Shown here piece by piece: positions 43,827 through 51,772 of a stretch of DNA of 64,000 bases (its first letter is position 1; every line of letters starts with the position of its first letter). The notes under the pieces are model-generated. The model had not been told where the DNA came from, made no database searches, and was given only the letters and a program-made list of their open reading frames with translations. Both the position numbers and the translations under genes were made by a program. The DNA comes from Alienimonas sp043951915 (GTDB lineage Bacteria > Planctomycetota > Planctomycetia > Planctomycetales > Planctomycetaceae), in assembly GCF_043951915.1 (NCBI RefSeq), contig NZ_JBINJD010000001.1:26354-90353 (forward strand), written 5' to 3'.

Positions 43827-44351
43827 TCAGGCCTTGCGGGCGGCGTAGCGGGCCCGGATGAGGGCCGAAGCTTGCTGGACGTATTCGTCCTCCGGTTCCG
43901 GCTCGGGTGGGGGCGGCGCCGGGTCCTGCGAATCCGCCGGGGCGGGGGGCGGTCCGCCGACGACCTGCGTCGGTTCGTCTTCCTCGGAGACCGTCCCCGG
44001 GGCGGGCGGGGGCACCAGCCAGGTGATGACCTCGCTCTCGCTGGCGGCGTCCGGGTCCGGCAGCAGGAATTGAATCGGGCCGACCCGCAACGTGTCGCCG
44101 GCCCCCATCACCGTGGGGACGCGGATCGCCCGACCGTTGATGTAGGTGCCGTTCCGACTCTTCAAATCCTCCGCAGTGACGACCTCCCGGCCGCCGGACA
44201 GGGCCACGGTGAGGCGGCAGTGCTGGCGGCTCACGTCCGGCGTCGCCAGGCGAATTGCGCACTGTCGATCGCGGCCGATCAGCGTCTGCCCGACGGCGAG
44301 CTTTAGACGACGGCCGCGATGCTTGCCGGAGTCGACGAGGAGGTCCGCCAT
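43827..44351 (-). CDS. FHA-domain protein with Pro-rich tail
   Basis: 174 residues from the ATG at 44351. The FHA domain is at residues 20-100: QTLIGRDRQCAIRLATPDVSRQHCRL and DLKSRNGTYINGRAI, with the canonical G-R, S-x-x-H and N-G residues. A Pro/Glu-rich linker (APPPPEPEPEDEY) ends in a short basic helix ALIRARYAARK. It would bind a phosphothreonine partner. It is convergent with the amidohydrolase and divergent from HU. Confidence 0.87.
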   Translation of the reverse strand: MADLLVDSGKHRGRRLKLAVGQTLIGRDRQCAIRLATPDVSRQHCRLTVALSGGREVVTAEDLKSRNGTYINGRAIRVPTVMGAGDTLRVGPIQFLLPDPDAASESEVITWLVPPPAPGTVSEEDEPTQVVGGPPPAPADSQDPAPPPPEPEPEDEYVQQASALIRARYAARKA

Positions 44352-44502
44352 CGGTGTCGCCGGAGGGGGGAAAAGGGGCGGAAACTCTGCCGGGGCAGGG
44401 GGAACGCCCGGTCCGGGGCGTCGACTCTGCGGGAAGCACTGTATTTACAGTCCCCCAGCGGAGCAAACCGACCGGGACCCCCTGTTTCGTAGGCTCTCCC
44501 GC

Positions 44503-44531
44503 TTGACGTTCGGCGGCGGCGGCGTTTCACT
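44503..44531 (+). promoter_or_regulatory. Candidate promoter for the HU gene
   Basis: TTGACG at 44503-44508, a 17-base spacer, then TTCACT at 44526-44531. The -35 box is good and the -10 box is weak. It lies about 100 bases before the HU start. Confidence 0.35.
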
Positions 44532-44630
44532 GCCGACGAACTTCCATGCGTGGCCCGCTCGGGCGGCGCTCTCTGCTCACCCAGCCCCGCGCGTCCGGCT
44601 GCCGCCGGCCCGCACGCGAAAGATCGATCG

Positions 44631-44987
44631 ATGGCCAAGAAAGCCGCCAAGAAGGCCTCCGCCAAGAAGGCCGCCGCTCCCGCCAAGCCGATGACCAAGG
44701 CCGAAGTGCTCTCCGCCATGGCGGAGCGGACCGGCCTCCAGAAGACCGAAGTCCAAAACTTCTTCACGGAGCTGGAAGGTCTGCTGGGCCAGGAGCTCGG
44801 CAAGAAGGGCCCCGGCGCCTTCAACGTGCCCGGTCTGATGAAGGTCGTCGTGCAGCGGAAGGAAGCCACCCCGGAGACCACCAAGAAGAACCCGTTCAAG
44901 CCGGGCGAGATGATGACCGTGAAGGCCAAGCCGGCCCGCAACGTGGTCAAGATTCGTCCGCTCAAGGGCCTGAAGGACCTCGTCTGA
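44631..44987 (+). CDS. HU/IHF-family DNA-binding protein with lysine-rich N-terminus
   Basis: 118 residues from the ATG at 44631. A 20-residue Lys/Ala leader (AKKAAKKASAKKAAAPAKP) precedes the HU domain, which begins MTKAEVLSAMAERTGLQKTEVQNFF. The DNA-binding arm region is FNVPGLMKVVVQRKEATPETTKKNPF, and the end is VKIRPLKGLKDLV. Canonical HU is 90 residues, so the leader is an H1-like extension that could compact DNA further. It is a nucleoid protein and likely highly expressed. A longer upstream frame to 44550 is not supported by codon pattern. Confidence 0.93.
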   Translation: MAKKAAKKASAKKAAAPAKPMTKAEVLSAMAERTGLQKTEVQNFFTELEGLLGQELGKKGPGAFNVPGLMKVVVQRKEATPETTKKNPFKPGEMMTVKAKPARNVVKIRPLKGLKDLV

Positions 44988-45114
44988 GTCGGCGAACCCT
45001 CCGGTCCGGGGGCGTTCGCACGAACGTTCCCCGGCGCCCGGGAGGAATCGAGACGGCTTCACCGAACCGCCGACAGGGTTCGGATGTCTTCCCCAAGAGA
45101 GTCGCGGAACCGGC

Positions 45115-45142
45115 TTGACCGACCGTGAAGCTTCGATATCCT
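45115..45142 (+). promoter_or_regulatory. Promoter of tRNA-Glu
   Basis: TTGACC at 45115-45120, a 16-base spacer and TATCCT at 45137-45142 form a reasonable sigma-70-type promoter. It ends 38 bases before the mature tRNA. Confidence 0.6.
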
Positions 45143-45180
45143 CCCCGTCCCGGAACGCTCGCCCCGCGGGCGTTTCCCAA

Positions 45181-45255
45181 GGCCCCATCGTCTAGTCAGG
45201 TCCAGGACTCTGGATTTTCATTCCAGCAACAGGGGTTCAAATCCCCTTGGGGTCA
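45181..45255 (+). tRNA. tRNA-Glu, anticodon TTC
   Basis: The cloverleaf folds fully. The acceptor GGCCCCA pairs with TGGGGTC (one G-T pair). The anticodon stem CTGGA/TCCAG encloses the loop TTTTCAT, placing TTC at positions 34-36. The T arm is AGGGG/CCCCT around TTCAAAT. Discriminator A is at 45255 and CCA is not encoded. It is single and has its own promoter and terminator. Confidence 0.96.
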
Positions 45256-45275
45256 TCCACGACTGAGTCGTGATC

Positions 45276-45309
45276 GCGGCCCGCACCGGCGACGGTGCGG
45301 GCCGCTTTT
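45276..45309 (+). terminator. Rho-independent terminator after tRNA-Glu
   Basis: A perfect 13-bp stem (45276-45288 with 45293-45305) with a 4-base loop is followed by TTTT. It ends the tRNA transcript 20 bases after the tRNA. Confidence 0.9.
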
Positions 45310-45333
45310 CATTCGCTCCCCACCGGGTGTGAG

Positions 45334-45645
45334 ATGTCGCAGTCCCCGCCGCCCAAACCAAGCCGGGGCGATTATTGGCGGCACCTGTTCGCCCACTGGC
45401 CGGCGGACCTCGCCAAGACCGGCTCCGTGATCACGGAGCAGAACGAGCCGGTGCGGTTCGTCGACTTCGCCGTCTCCGGCGGCCTGTTGCTCCTCCAACG
45501 GGATCGCCCGGACACCACCGGCGCCCGGAAGGTGCTGCTCAGCTACGACGCGATCAGCAGCCTGAAACTGGACGACCCGGGAGAACTGGACCGCTTCCGC
45601 CCGCTCGGCTTTCAGCCGCCCGTCGGGGCCGCCGCGGCGGATTGA
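45334..45645 (+). CDS. Small protein of unknown function
   Basis: 103 residues from the ATG at 45334, just after the tRNA terminator. The sequence has SRGDYWRHLFAHWPADLAKTGSVITEQNEPVRFVDFAVSGG, a short beta-rich fold and KVLLSYDAISSLKLDDP. There is no signal peptide or recognised domain. Its last 34 bases overlap the end of the convergent lspA gene. The composition is consistent with a real cytosolic protein. Confidence 0.65.
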   Translation: MSQSPPPKPSRGDYWRHLFAHWPADLAKTGSVITEQNEPVRFVDFAVSGGLLLLQRDRPDTTGARKVLLSYDAISSLKLDDPGELDRFRPLGFQPPVGAAAAD

Positions 45646-46208
45646 CGGGCGCTCTCGTCCGCGGGCGCTTCGTGCTCCTCCCGCGGCGGGGCGAGGGACT
45701 GCAGGGCGAGCATGATCGCCCCCGTGACGAGAAACACGTCGGCGAAGTTGAACACCGGCCAGCCCCAGCCGCCGAACTCGAACAGCAGGAAGTCTCGTAC
45801 GGCCAGGCGGACCTCGCCGTCCGGGCCGGTGCAGCCGTGCAGGCCGAGGCGGTCGTAGAGGTTGCCCATCGCCCCGCCGGTCACCAGCGCCAGGGCGATC
45901 GTGAGCCACAGGCTCCGGGCGGCGCCGGCGACGAACAGCCACCAGAGCACGCCCAAGGCCGCCAGGACGCTCAGCAGGGCGAACAGCCAGCTGAGGCCCT
46001 GCCCGATGCCCCACAACGCGCCGCCGTTGAAGCTCGTCAGCAGTTCGAACCGGACGGCGCCGTCGAACCACTCCTGATGCCAGTCGCTGCGGACGCCCTC
46101 GTACCCGAGCGTGTCGAAGACCCGTTCCTTCGTGTACAGGTCGACCCCGCACGTGAGCACGGTCAGCAGACCGAACAGAATGGGGCGGGACGCCGGAACG
46201 TATCGCAT
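45612..46208 (-). CDS. lspA: Lipoprotein signal peptidase (signal peptidase II)
   Basis: 198 residues from the ATG at 46208. Four membrane helices are visible: ILFGLLTVLTCGVDLYT, GLSWLFALLSVLAALGVLWWLFV, LWLTIALALVTGGAMG and FADVFLVTGAIMLAL. Family motifs are SFNGGALWGIG, GGAMGNLYDR and VFNFADVFLV; the two catalytic aspartates are in GNLYDR and FNFAD. The family is usually 150-170 residues; the extra length is a periplasmic loop and a charged C-terminal tail. It cleaves the signal of the many lipoproteins encoded nearby. Confidence 0.92.
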   Translation of the reverse strand: MRYVPASRPILFGLLTVLTCGVDLYTKERVFDTLGYEGVRSDWHQEWFDGAVRFELLTSFNGGALWGIGQGLSWLFALLSVLAALGVLWWLFVAGAARSLWLTIALALVTGGAMGNLYDRLGLHGCTGPDGEVRLAVRDFLLFEFGGWGWPVFNFADVFLVTGAIMLALQSLAPPREEHEAPADESARQSAAAAPTGG

Positions 46209-46308
46209 AATCGGCGTCTGTGGGGCGTCCGTCCGGTGGGGGCGACCGGGAAACGTCCGGCCGGTCGGCATCCTAGGACCGCCGCCGTCGATCGGGCAAG
46301 ATGAGCCC

Positions 46309-46824
46309 ATGTCCGACTCGAACGCCCCCGCCGAATCCGTCGCCCCGCCGCAGGTTGGAGACGCCGCCCCCGACGTCACCCTCGTCGTGACGCCGGGCGG
46401 CGAACCGCTGACGCTCTCCGACGTGTGGGCCGACGGGCCCCTGGTGCTGTATTTCTACCCGAAGGACGCCACGCCCGGCTGCACGACGGAGGCCTGCGAC
46501 TTCCGCGACCGCGACGCCGCCCTCGCCGAGGCCGGCGCAACCGTGCTGGGGGTGAGCCCGGACCCGCCGGCGTCTCACGAGAAATTCATCGCCAAGCAGT
46601 CGCTGCCGTTCCGGCTGCTCAGCGACGAAGAGAAGACCGCCGCGACGGCTTACGGCGTGTGGGTGGAGAAGTCGATGTACGGCCGCAAGTACATGGGCGT
46701 GCAGCGGGCGACGTTCCTCATCGGCCAGGACGGCAAAATCGCCGCCGCCTGGCCGAAGGTGAAGGTCAAGGGGCACGCCGACGCCGTGCTGGAGGCGCTG
46801 GCCGAATTGAAGAAGAACGGCTGA
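46309..46824 (+). CDS. bcp: Thioredoxin-dependent peroxiredoxin (Bcp/PrxQ type)
   Basis: 171 residues from the ATG at 46309. The peroxidatic and resolving cysteines are in FYPKDATPGCTTEACDFRD (C-x4-C, near residue 60). Other family blocks are LGVSPDPPASHEKFIAKQSLPFRLLSDEEK and RATFLIGQDGKIAAAWPKVKVKGHA. It reduces hydroperoxides using thioredoxin in the cytosol. It diverges from lspA by 100 bases. Confidence 0.93.
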   Translation: MSDSNAPAESVAPPQVGDAAPDVTLVVTPGGEPLTLSDVWADGPLVLYFYPKDATPGCTTEACDFRDRDAALAEAGATVLGVSPDPPASHEKFIAKQSLPFRLLSDEEKTAATAYGVWVEKSMYGRKYMGVQRATFLIGQDGKIAAAWPKVKVKGHADAVLEALAELKKNG

Positions 46825-46854
46825 GCCGCCGGGGGAGTCGTCCGGGCCGCAGCC

Positions 46855-47895
46855 TCAGGCGGCCTTGCGCACCGGGGCCGCGGCCCGTTTGGCGCTGGCG
46901 GCGATCTCTTCGAGCACCCATTCGGCCAGTTCGAGCGCAGCGACGGCGGCGTCGCCGTCGACCCGCGGCGTGCCGCCGGACCGGCAGCAGCTCATCCAGT
47001 CGGACAGCTCCGCCGTGAGAGCGTCGCGGCTGCTGACAGGCGCCTCTTCCGTCTTGATCCACCGACCGAACACGCTGTCCCGCAGGGCAGCGCGATCGGC
47101 GGCCGGATCGTCCAGGGCGGAGAGCACCGGCGGGCCGTGCGTCAGCGCCGCGGTGGCGGAGTAATGCAGCACTTGGCGGGTGGTGAGATCCGCCGTGACG
47201 ACGCCGTCTTCGCCGAAGGCCTGCACGGTGCGGGCGGCGGTCGGGTTGACGCGGTTGACGGTCAGATCGGCGACGCCGCCGCTCTCGAAGGTCAGCCGGG
47301 CGGTCGCGGCGTCTTCCATCTCGGTGAGGATCGGCGTGCCGAGAGCCTGCACGGAGACGACCTCCTCCTCGCCGAACAGATGCCGGGCGAGTTCAAGGTC
47401 GTGGATCATCAGATCGTGCACCGCCCCCACGTCGACGCTGCGGAAGGCGAATGGACTGACGCGCTCGAAGCGGGCGTAGCGGGGCCGTGGGCAGCGGGCG
47501 ACGACCTCCTCGAAGGCCGGGTTGAAGCGCTCCACATGGCCGACGGCCAGGACGACGCCGGCGTTCTTGGCCTGGAGCGCGATCTGCTCCGCCTCCCGCA
47601 CGTCGCTGGAGAGCGGCTTCTCGACCAAGACGTGCTTACCGGCCTGCAGGCAGGCGCCGGCGACGTCGGCGTGGGTGAAGGTCGGCGTGGCGACGCTGAC
47701 CGCGTCCACCTCGTCCAACGCCTCCCGCACGTCGGCGACGGCCCGGCAGCCGTAGTCGGAGGCAATCTTCCCGGCGGCGGCCTGATCCCGGTCCGCGACG
47801 GCGACGAGGTTCACCCCGTCCAGCCCGGCGAGAATGCGGGCGTGGTGACGGCCGAGGGCTCCCACCCCGGCGACGGCGACGTTGAGCGAGGACAT
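46855..47895 (-). CDS. Gfo/Idh/MocA-family oxidoreductase
   Basis: 346 residues. The Rossmann motif GVGALGRHHARIL begins at residue 10; the catalytic EKP is in KHVLVEKPLSSD near residue 93, and HDLMIHDLELARHL holds the substrate-binding His/Asp pair. It follows lpxA by 65 bases on the same strand. In several bacteria such an oxidoreductase (GnnA) beside lpxA makes the 3-keto precursor of UDP-GlcNAc3N for lipid A. Here the partner transaminase GnnB is absent, so that role is only a possibility. Convergent with bcp. Confidence 0.82.
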   Translation of the reverse strand: MSSLNVAVAGVGALGRHHARILAGLDGVNLVAVADRDQAAAGKIASDYGCRAVADVREALDEVDAVSVATPTFTHADVAGACLQAGKHVLVEKPLSSDVREAEQIALQAKNAGVVLAVGHVERFNPAFEEVVARCPRPRYARFERVSPFAFRSVDVGAVHDLMIHDLELARHLFGEEEVVSVQALGTPILTEMEDAATARLTFESGGVADLTVNRVNPTAARTVQAFGEDGVVTADLTTRQVLHYSATAALTHGPPVLSALDDPAADRAALRDSVFGRWIKTEEAPVSSRDALTAELSDWMSCCRSGGTPRVDGDAAVAALELAEWVLEEIAASAKRAAAPVRKAA

Positions 47896-47960
47896 CCGTG
47901 TCTCAAGCTGGAGTGAACGAGCGGCTCTCGGGACGGCGACGGCCGGCCGGTTCCCGTGGA

Positions 47961-48899
47961 TTAGGCGGCCCGCCGAATCGGGTGGATGGAAACCGGCTCG
48001 TAGGGCACCGGCTTGCCGTCGCGGCCGCGTCCGTTGCGGCCGCCGCTCTGGGTCTCGACGAAGCGAAGCACCTTCTCCACGGCCGGGGGCGCTTCCCCGC
48101 CGAACTTCGCTTCCAGTTCCTTGCGGATCTCGGCGATCGGCTTGCGGCTGCGGTAGAGCAGGCGGTGGGCCAGCTTCACGCCGCGGATCTCCGCCTCGGG
48201 GATGCCGGCCCGCTGCATGCCGACCAGGTTGATCGTCTTGACCGTCGGGTTGTCGGTCCCCGCCGAAAGCATGTACGGCGGCAGGTCGCGAACGAGCTTG
48301 CCGCCGCCGGAGACGAAGGCCAACGTGCCGACGGTGGCGAAGTGGTGCACCACGCTGTTGCCGGAGACGATCGCCCCGTCGTGCAGATGCACGTGGCCGC
48401 CCAGCAGCACGCCGTTCACCAGCATGCAGTCGTCGCCGACGCGGCAGTTGTGGGCCACGTGAGCGTTGCTCATCAGCAGGCAGCGGCTGCCGATGCGGGT
48501 GATGCCGTCTTCCTTCTCCGCCCCGCGGTGGACGGTGACGCCCTCGCGAAACTGGTTGTCGTCGCCGATCACCGTACCGGTGGGGGCGTCGTGCCAGCCT
48601 TTGTCCTGCGGCTCCCCGCCGATGACGCAGCCGGGCCAGAACCGGTTGCCGGAGCCGATGGCGCAGTGCCCGCTGAGCACGACGTGGCTGTCGAGCGTGT
48701 TATTCGGGCCGAGCACCACGTCCGGGCCGACGGTGCAGAAAGGGCCGATTTTCGTGCCGGCCCCCAGAACCGCCTGCGGGTGAACGTCCGAGAGAGGATG
48801 AATGCTGATCGACGCGGCGCGGGGGGCGGGCCGGGTGGCTCGCAGTTCGCTGGCGCCGAAGAGGGCCGGTTTGGGCATGGAATCCGACGGGGAGTTCAC
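47961..48899 (-). CDS. lpxA: UDP-N-acetylglucosamine O-acyltransferase LpxA
   Basis: 312 residues from a GTG at 48899; ATG at 48878 is an alternative. Hexapeptide repeats of a left-handed beta-helix run from about residue 30 to 215. DNQFREGVTVHRG and LLMSNAHVAHNCRVGDDC are LpxA signatures, the latter containing the catalytic His. C-terminal helices begin LVGMQRAGIPEAEIRGVKLAHRLLYR. It adds the first acyl chain of lipid A. It lies 39 bases after lpxC. The last 35 residues are basic and not conserved in the family. Confidence 0.93.
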   Translation of the reverse strand: MNSPSDSMPKPALFGASELRATRPAPRAASISIHPLSDVHPQAVLGAGTKIGPFCTVGPDVVLGPNNTLDSHVVLSGHCAIGSGNRFWPGCVIGGEPQDKGWHDAPTGTVIGDDNQFREGVTVHRGAEKEDGITRIGSRCLLMSNAHVAHNCRVGDDCMLVNGVLLGGHVHLHDGAIVSGNSVVHHFATVGTLAFVSGGGKLVRDLPPYMLSAGTDNPTVKTINLVGMQRAGIPEAEIRGVKLAHRLLYRSRKPIAEIRKELEAKFGGEAPPAVEKVLRFVETQSGGRNGRGRDGKPVPYEPVSIHPIRRAA

Positions 48900-48938
48900 G
48901 GTACGGCCTCCTGCCGCGGGCGTGGGTGGGACTGCGTT

Positions 48939-49856
48939 TTACGCTGCGGCGGGATCCGTGGAAACCCCGATCGCTTCCGTGATCGGCGCATCCCCCCGAG
49001 TCGCCGCAGCCCGCAGGGTCCGGCAAAGGTCCCTGTTCAACGCATGCCCTCCCTTCCGGGAGGCGACTGCGGCGTGCAGATCGCATCCTAGTAGCGCCAG
49101 GTCGCCGATCATGTCCAGAAGTTTGTGGCGGGCCGGTTCGTTTGGGAAACGCGGTGCGTTTCCACGGACTGTGCCGTCTGGTTCGAACACCAGCAGGTCC
49201 GCCGCGTCGACCCGCTCCCCGTAGCCGGCAGCCCGCAGGGCCGGGATCTCGTCTGCGGTGATGAACGTCCGGGCGGGGGCGATCTCCTCGAGGAAGCGTT
49301 CCGGGGTGATCTCGCATCGGAAGTTCTGGGGCGGGACCGGGCGCTCCGGCCCGCAGTCCAGGTGATATTCGAGCCGAAGCCCCGCCGCGGCCGGGCCGTG
49401 CCCCTCCGCGGGGCGGGCCACGATCTCCGCGTCGCCGTCCGCGGCCCGGACCCAGCGGTGGACCCGCAGCGTCTTCCGGGGTGCGTCCAATTCCCGCACC
49501 CCGGTGGACCGCAGCGCCTCTGCGAAGCCGAGGGCGGAGCCGTCCAGCCCCGGCAGTTCCGGGCCGTCGATCTCGACCCGGCAGTTGTCGATTCGCAGCC
49601 CGGCGAGGGCGGCGAGCACGTGTTCGGTGAGCTGCACCTCCGCCTCGCCCCGCCGCACGCCCGTCCGGCGGTGCAATTCGAGGGCGTATTCAATCGTCGC
49701 CGGCACCGACGGTTCGCCGGGCAGGTCGGTGCGGACGAACAGCACGCCCGTCCCCGCGGGCGCCGGGCGGAACCGCACCCGCACGTCGCCCCCGGTGAAG
49801 AAGGCGACGCCGGTCAGTTCCGCGTCGGCGGCGAGGGTGGTTTGAGAGCGGGTCAT
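48939..49856 (-). CDS. lpxC: UDP-3-O-acyl-N-acetylglucosamine deacetylase LpxC
   Basis: 305 residues from the ATG at 49856 (TTG at 49874 also possible). Zinc ligands are the His of VQLTEHVLAALAGL and the His/Asp of ARHKLLDMIGDLAL. DGPELPGLDGSALGFAEAL, PARTFITADEIPALRAAG and the catalytic-His KGGHALNRDL complete the family set. It carries out the committed step of lipid A synthesis. It is located between skp (behind a terminator) and lpxA. Confidence 0.94.
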   Translation of the reverse strand: MTRSQTTLAADAELTGVAFFTGGDVRVRFRPAPAGTGVLFVRTDLPGEPSVPATIEYALELHRRTGVRRGEAEVQLTEHVLAALAGLRIDNCRVEIDGPELPGLDGSALGFAEALRSTGVRELDAPRKTLRVHRWVRAADGDAEIVARPAEGHGPAAAGLRLEYHLDCGPERPVPPQNFRCEITPERFLEEIAPARTFITADEIPALRAAGYGERVDAADLLVFEPDGTVRGNAPRFPNEPARHKLLDMIGDLALLGCDLHAAVASRKGGHALNRDLCRTLRAAATRGDAPITEAIGVSTDPAAA

Positions 49857-49877
49857 GGCGGGCGAGACGAGCAACGG

Positions 49878-49910
49878 AAAAGCCGGCGGCCCCGGGAGGG
49901 CCGCCGGCTT
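49878..49910 (-). terminator. Terminator or attenuator between skp and lpxC
   Basis: A perfect 13-bp stem (49880-49892 with 49898-49910) with a 5-base loop and a TTTT run on the minus strand lies between skp and lpxC. lpxC must then have its own promoter or rely on read-through. Confidence 0.8.
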
Positions 49911-49936
49911 AGAACGTCAGCGGCGAAGCGACCGAC

Positions 49937-50623
49937 CTACGGGGCGGCGGGGGCTTCGGCGGTCTTCGGAGCGTACGGGGAGACGTACCCTTCGGCGCTC
50001 TGATCGCGGGTCGGCTTGCCGCTCTTGGCGGAGTAGCTGCGATCCAGGGCGTAGATGATGGTGTCGGTGATGTCGTCCTGCGGGGTGTGGTAGACGACCA
50101 GGCGGTTCATCCCTTGGAGGATGTCCTGCGTCTGCTTGGCGTCGTCCACGCCGTCCCGCTTGTAGCGAATGACGAGGGAGTAGTTCTTCCGCTCGCACCA
50201 CATTTTGACCATCGCGGTGACGTCGTTGTAGATCTCCTTGTACAGTTCGGCTTCCTTCTTCATGAAGCGCTGGCTGATCCGCATCTGCTCGGCCTGCAGT
50301 TCGGTCTGCTTGTTCTTCAGCGAAACGGCCTTCTGCAGGTACTCCTCGGAGTCCTGCGGGATGGTGCCGGCCTGCAGCTGGGCCTGGATCGTCTGGACCT
50401 CTTTGGCCAGCGCTTCGGCCTTGGCGCCTTCGGCTTTGATCTCGTTCTTGAGCGTCTCGCGGACGTCCTCGAACTTGTCGTAGTTCGCGAAGACCTCGGC
50501 CATATCGATCACGGCGACCGGGCCGGTCGGGGCGGCGGCGGGGGCCTGAGCCAGACCGCTCTGAGCGGAGAGGGCGAGGGCGGCCGCGGCGGCGGCCGAG
50601 ATGAGGGGGCGGATGGCTTTCAC
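49937..50623 (-). CDS. OmpH/Skp-family periplasmic chaperone
   Basis: 228 residues. A signal peptide is present (LISAAAAAALALSAQSGLAQA). The mature start VAVIDMAEVFANYDKFEDVRETL is the Skp beta strand plus helix. A long coiled coil with QAQLQAGTIPQDSEEYLQKAVSL and a return helix follow. The end YSLVIRYKRDGVD and GMNRLVVYHTPQDDITDTIIYAL forms the body. It keeps outer-membrane proteins soluble. It lies directly upstream of lpxC, matching the skp-lpxD-fabZ-lpxA style of gene order in other Gram-negatives. Confidence 0.9.
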   Translation of the reverse strand: MKAIRPLISAAAAAALALSAQSGLAQAPAAAPTGPVAVIDMAEVFANYDKFEDVRETLKNEIKAEGAKAEALAKEVQTIQAQLQAGTIPQDSEEYLQKAVSLKNKQTELQAEQMRISQRFMKKEAELYKEIYNDVTAMVKMWCERKNYSLVIRYKRDGVDDAKQTQDILQGMNRLVVYHTPQDDITDTIIYALDRSYSAKSGKPTRDQSAEGYVSPYAPKTAEAPAAP

Positions 50624-50719
50624 GGCCGTGCGTCCTTGCCAGTTTGCGTGTGCGAATGGCCGAGTCGCGGGTGCGGCGGCCGAAGGTCCGCGGGGTCTAA
50701 GACGCCCTGCCGTAAAGCG

Positions 50720-51772
50720 TCAACCCCCGTCGCCGCGCGCGTTGGATTTCTCTCCCGCCAGCCGACGCAGGAACGGCCGCGTTCGCCGCCAGGCCTCCTC
50801 CGGCTCGACCGCCTCCCAAGCCCCGAACTGCCGGAGCGCGTCCGTCCGGTACCAGTGGGCGACCCGCAGTTGGGCCACGGCGAACGCCGTCAGCGGCGGT
50901 TCGTCCGGGCGCCGCAGCGCGCGCCAGGCGAGGGTCGCCGTTTTGCCCGCCGCCGTCGCCAGCGGTCCGGGCAAGCGGCGGAGGGCCGGCGGCTCCAGCC
51001 CAGCCTCCTCCGCCACCCGACGCACGAACTCGTGCAGCCGCACGGGCGGAAGATCGTTCAGAAAATACGGCCGGCCGGCTCCCTCCGGGCGGTTTGGCAG
51101 GGCGAACAGGGTCTGCACGATCGCCGCCGCGGCGTTCTCGACGAAGGTGGGGGCGATCAGCGGATTCGCTCCGCCGATCGACGGAACGCGACCCGCCTGC
51201 GCCGCGGCGACCAGGGCCGGCAGCACGTGTCGGTCCCCCGGCCCCCAGATCAGGTGCGGCCGCACGGCGACGGTTCGCAGGCCGCGGGTCCGGTCGGCCC
51301 GCAGGGCGTCCCGTTCCGCCAGCAACTTGGAGTGCGGGTAGCTCGCCAGTCCGCGATCGGGCAGGGGGAGCCGTTCGTCGGCCCCCTCGTGCGGCGTGCC
51401 GTCGAAGACGACGCTGGGCGACGACACGTGCACCAGCGTGCGGACCCGCCGAGCCAGGCAGCCGTCGATCACGTGCCGCGTGCCGGCGACGTTCGGGCCG
51501 AGGAACTGTCGCAGCGGCGCGTCGATGCCCGGCCGGGCGCCGGAGTGCACCACGCCGCAGACGCCCTCGCAGGCGGCGAGGAGGCTCGGTCGGTCTTCGA
51601 GATCGCCGAGGAACACCTCCGCGCCGAGTTCCTCCAGCTCCGGCAACGGACGTCGGGAGAGAACCCGCACCGGCGTTCCGCTCGCCCGCAATCGACGCAC
51701 GACGGCCCCGCCCAGCAGTCCGCCGCCGCCGGTCACCAGCGTGAGGTCGTCGGTCCCCGCGGCGTCGCTCAC
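50720..51772 (-). CDS. oleD: OleD-like 2-alkyl-3-oxoalkanoate reductase (SDR)
   Basis: 350 residues from a GTG at 51772 that overlaps the oleC stop (GTGA). The extended-SDR NAD(P) motif LVTGGGGLLGGAVVRRL is at the start; the catalytic Tyr/Lys are in ASYPHSKLLAERDAL. VHVSSPSVVFDG and IWGPGDRHVLPALV are typical of the 3-beta-HSD-like SDR clade that contains OleD. Coupling to an OleC-type ligase strongly supports a role in head-to-head long-chain olefin synthesis, reducing the beta-ketoacid made by OleA. OleA and OleB are not in the window. Confidence 0.8.
   Translation of the reverse strand: MSDAAGTDDLTLVTGGGGLLGGAVVRRLRASGTPVRVLSRRPLPELEELGAEVFLGDLEDRPSLLAACEGVCGVVHSGARPGIDAPLRQFLGPNVAGTRHVIDGCLARRVRTLVHVSSPSVVFDGTPHEGADERLPLPDRGLASYPHSKLLAERDALRADRTRGLRTVAVRPHLIWGPGDRHVLPALVAAAQAGRVPSIGGANPLIAPTFVENAAAAIVQTLFALPNRPEGAGRPYFLNDLPPVRLHEFVRRVAEEAGLEPPALRRLPGPLATAAGKTATLAWRALRRPDEPPLTAFAVAQLRVAHWYRTDALRQFGAWEAVEPEEAWRRTRPFLRRLAGEKSNARGDGG

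Noticed and set aside
45005..45045. Terminator hairpin after the HU gene
   Set aside because: Only a 6-bp perfect core with imperfect flanks and no T run can be drawn; too weak to annotate.
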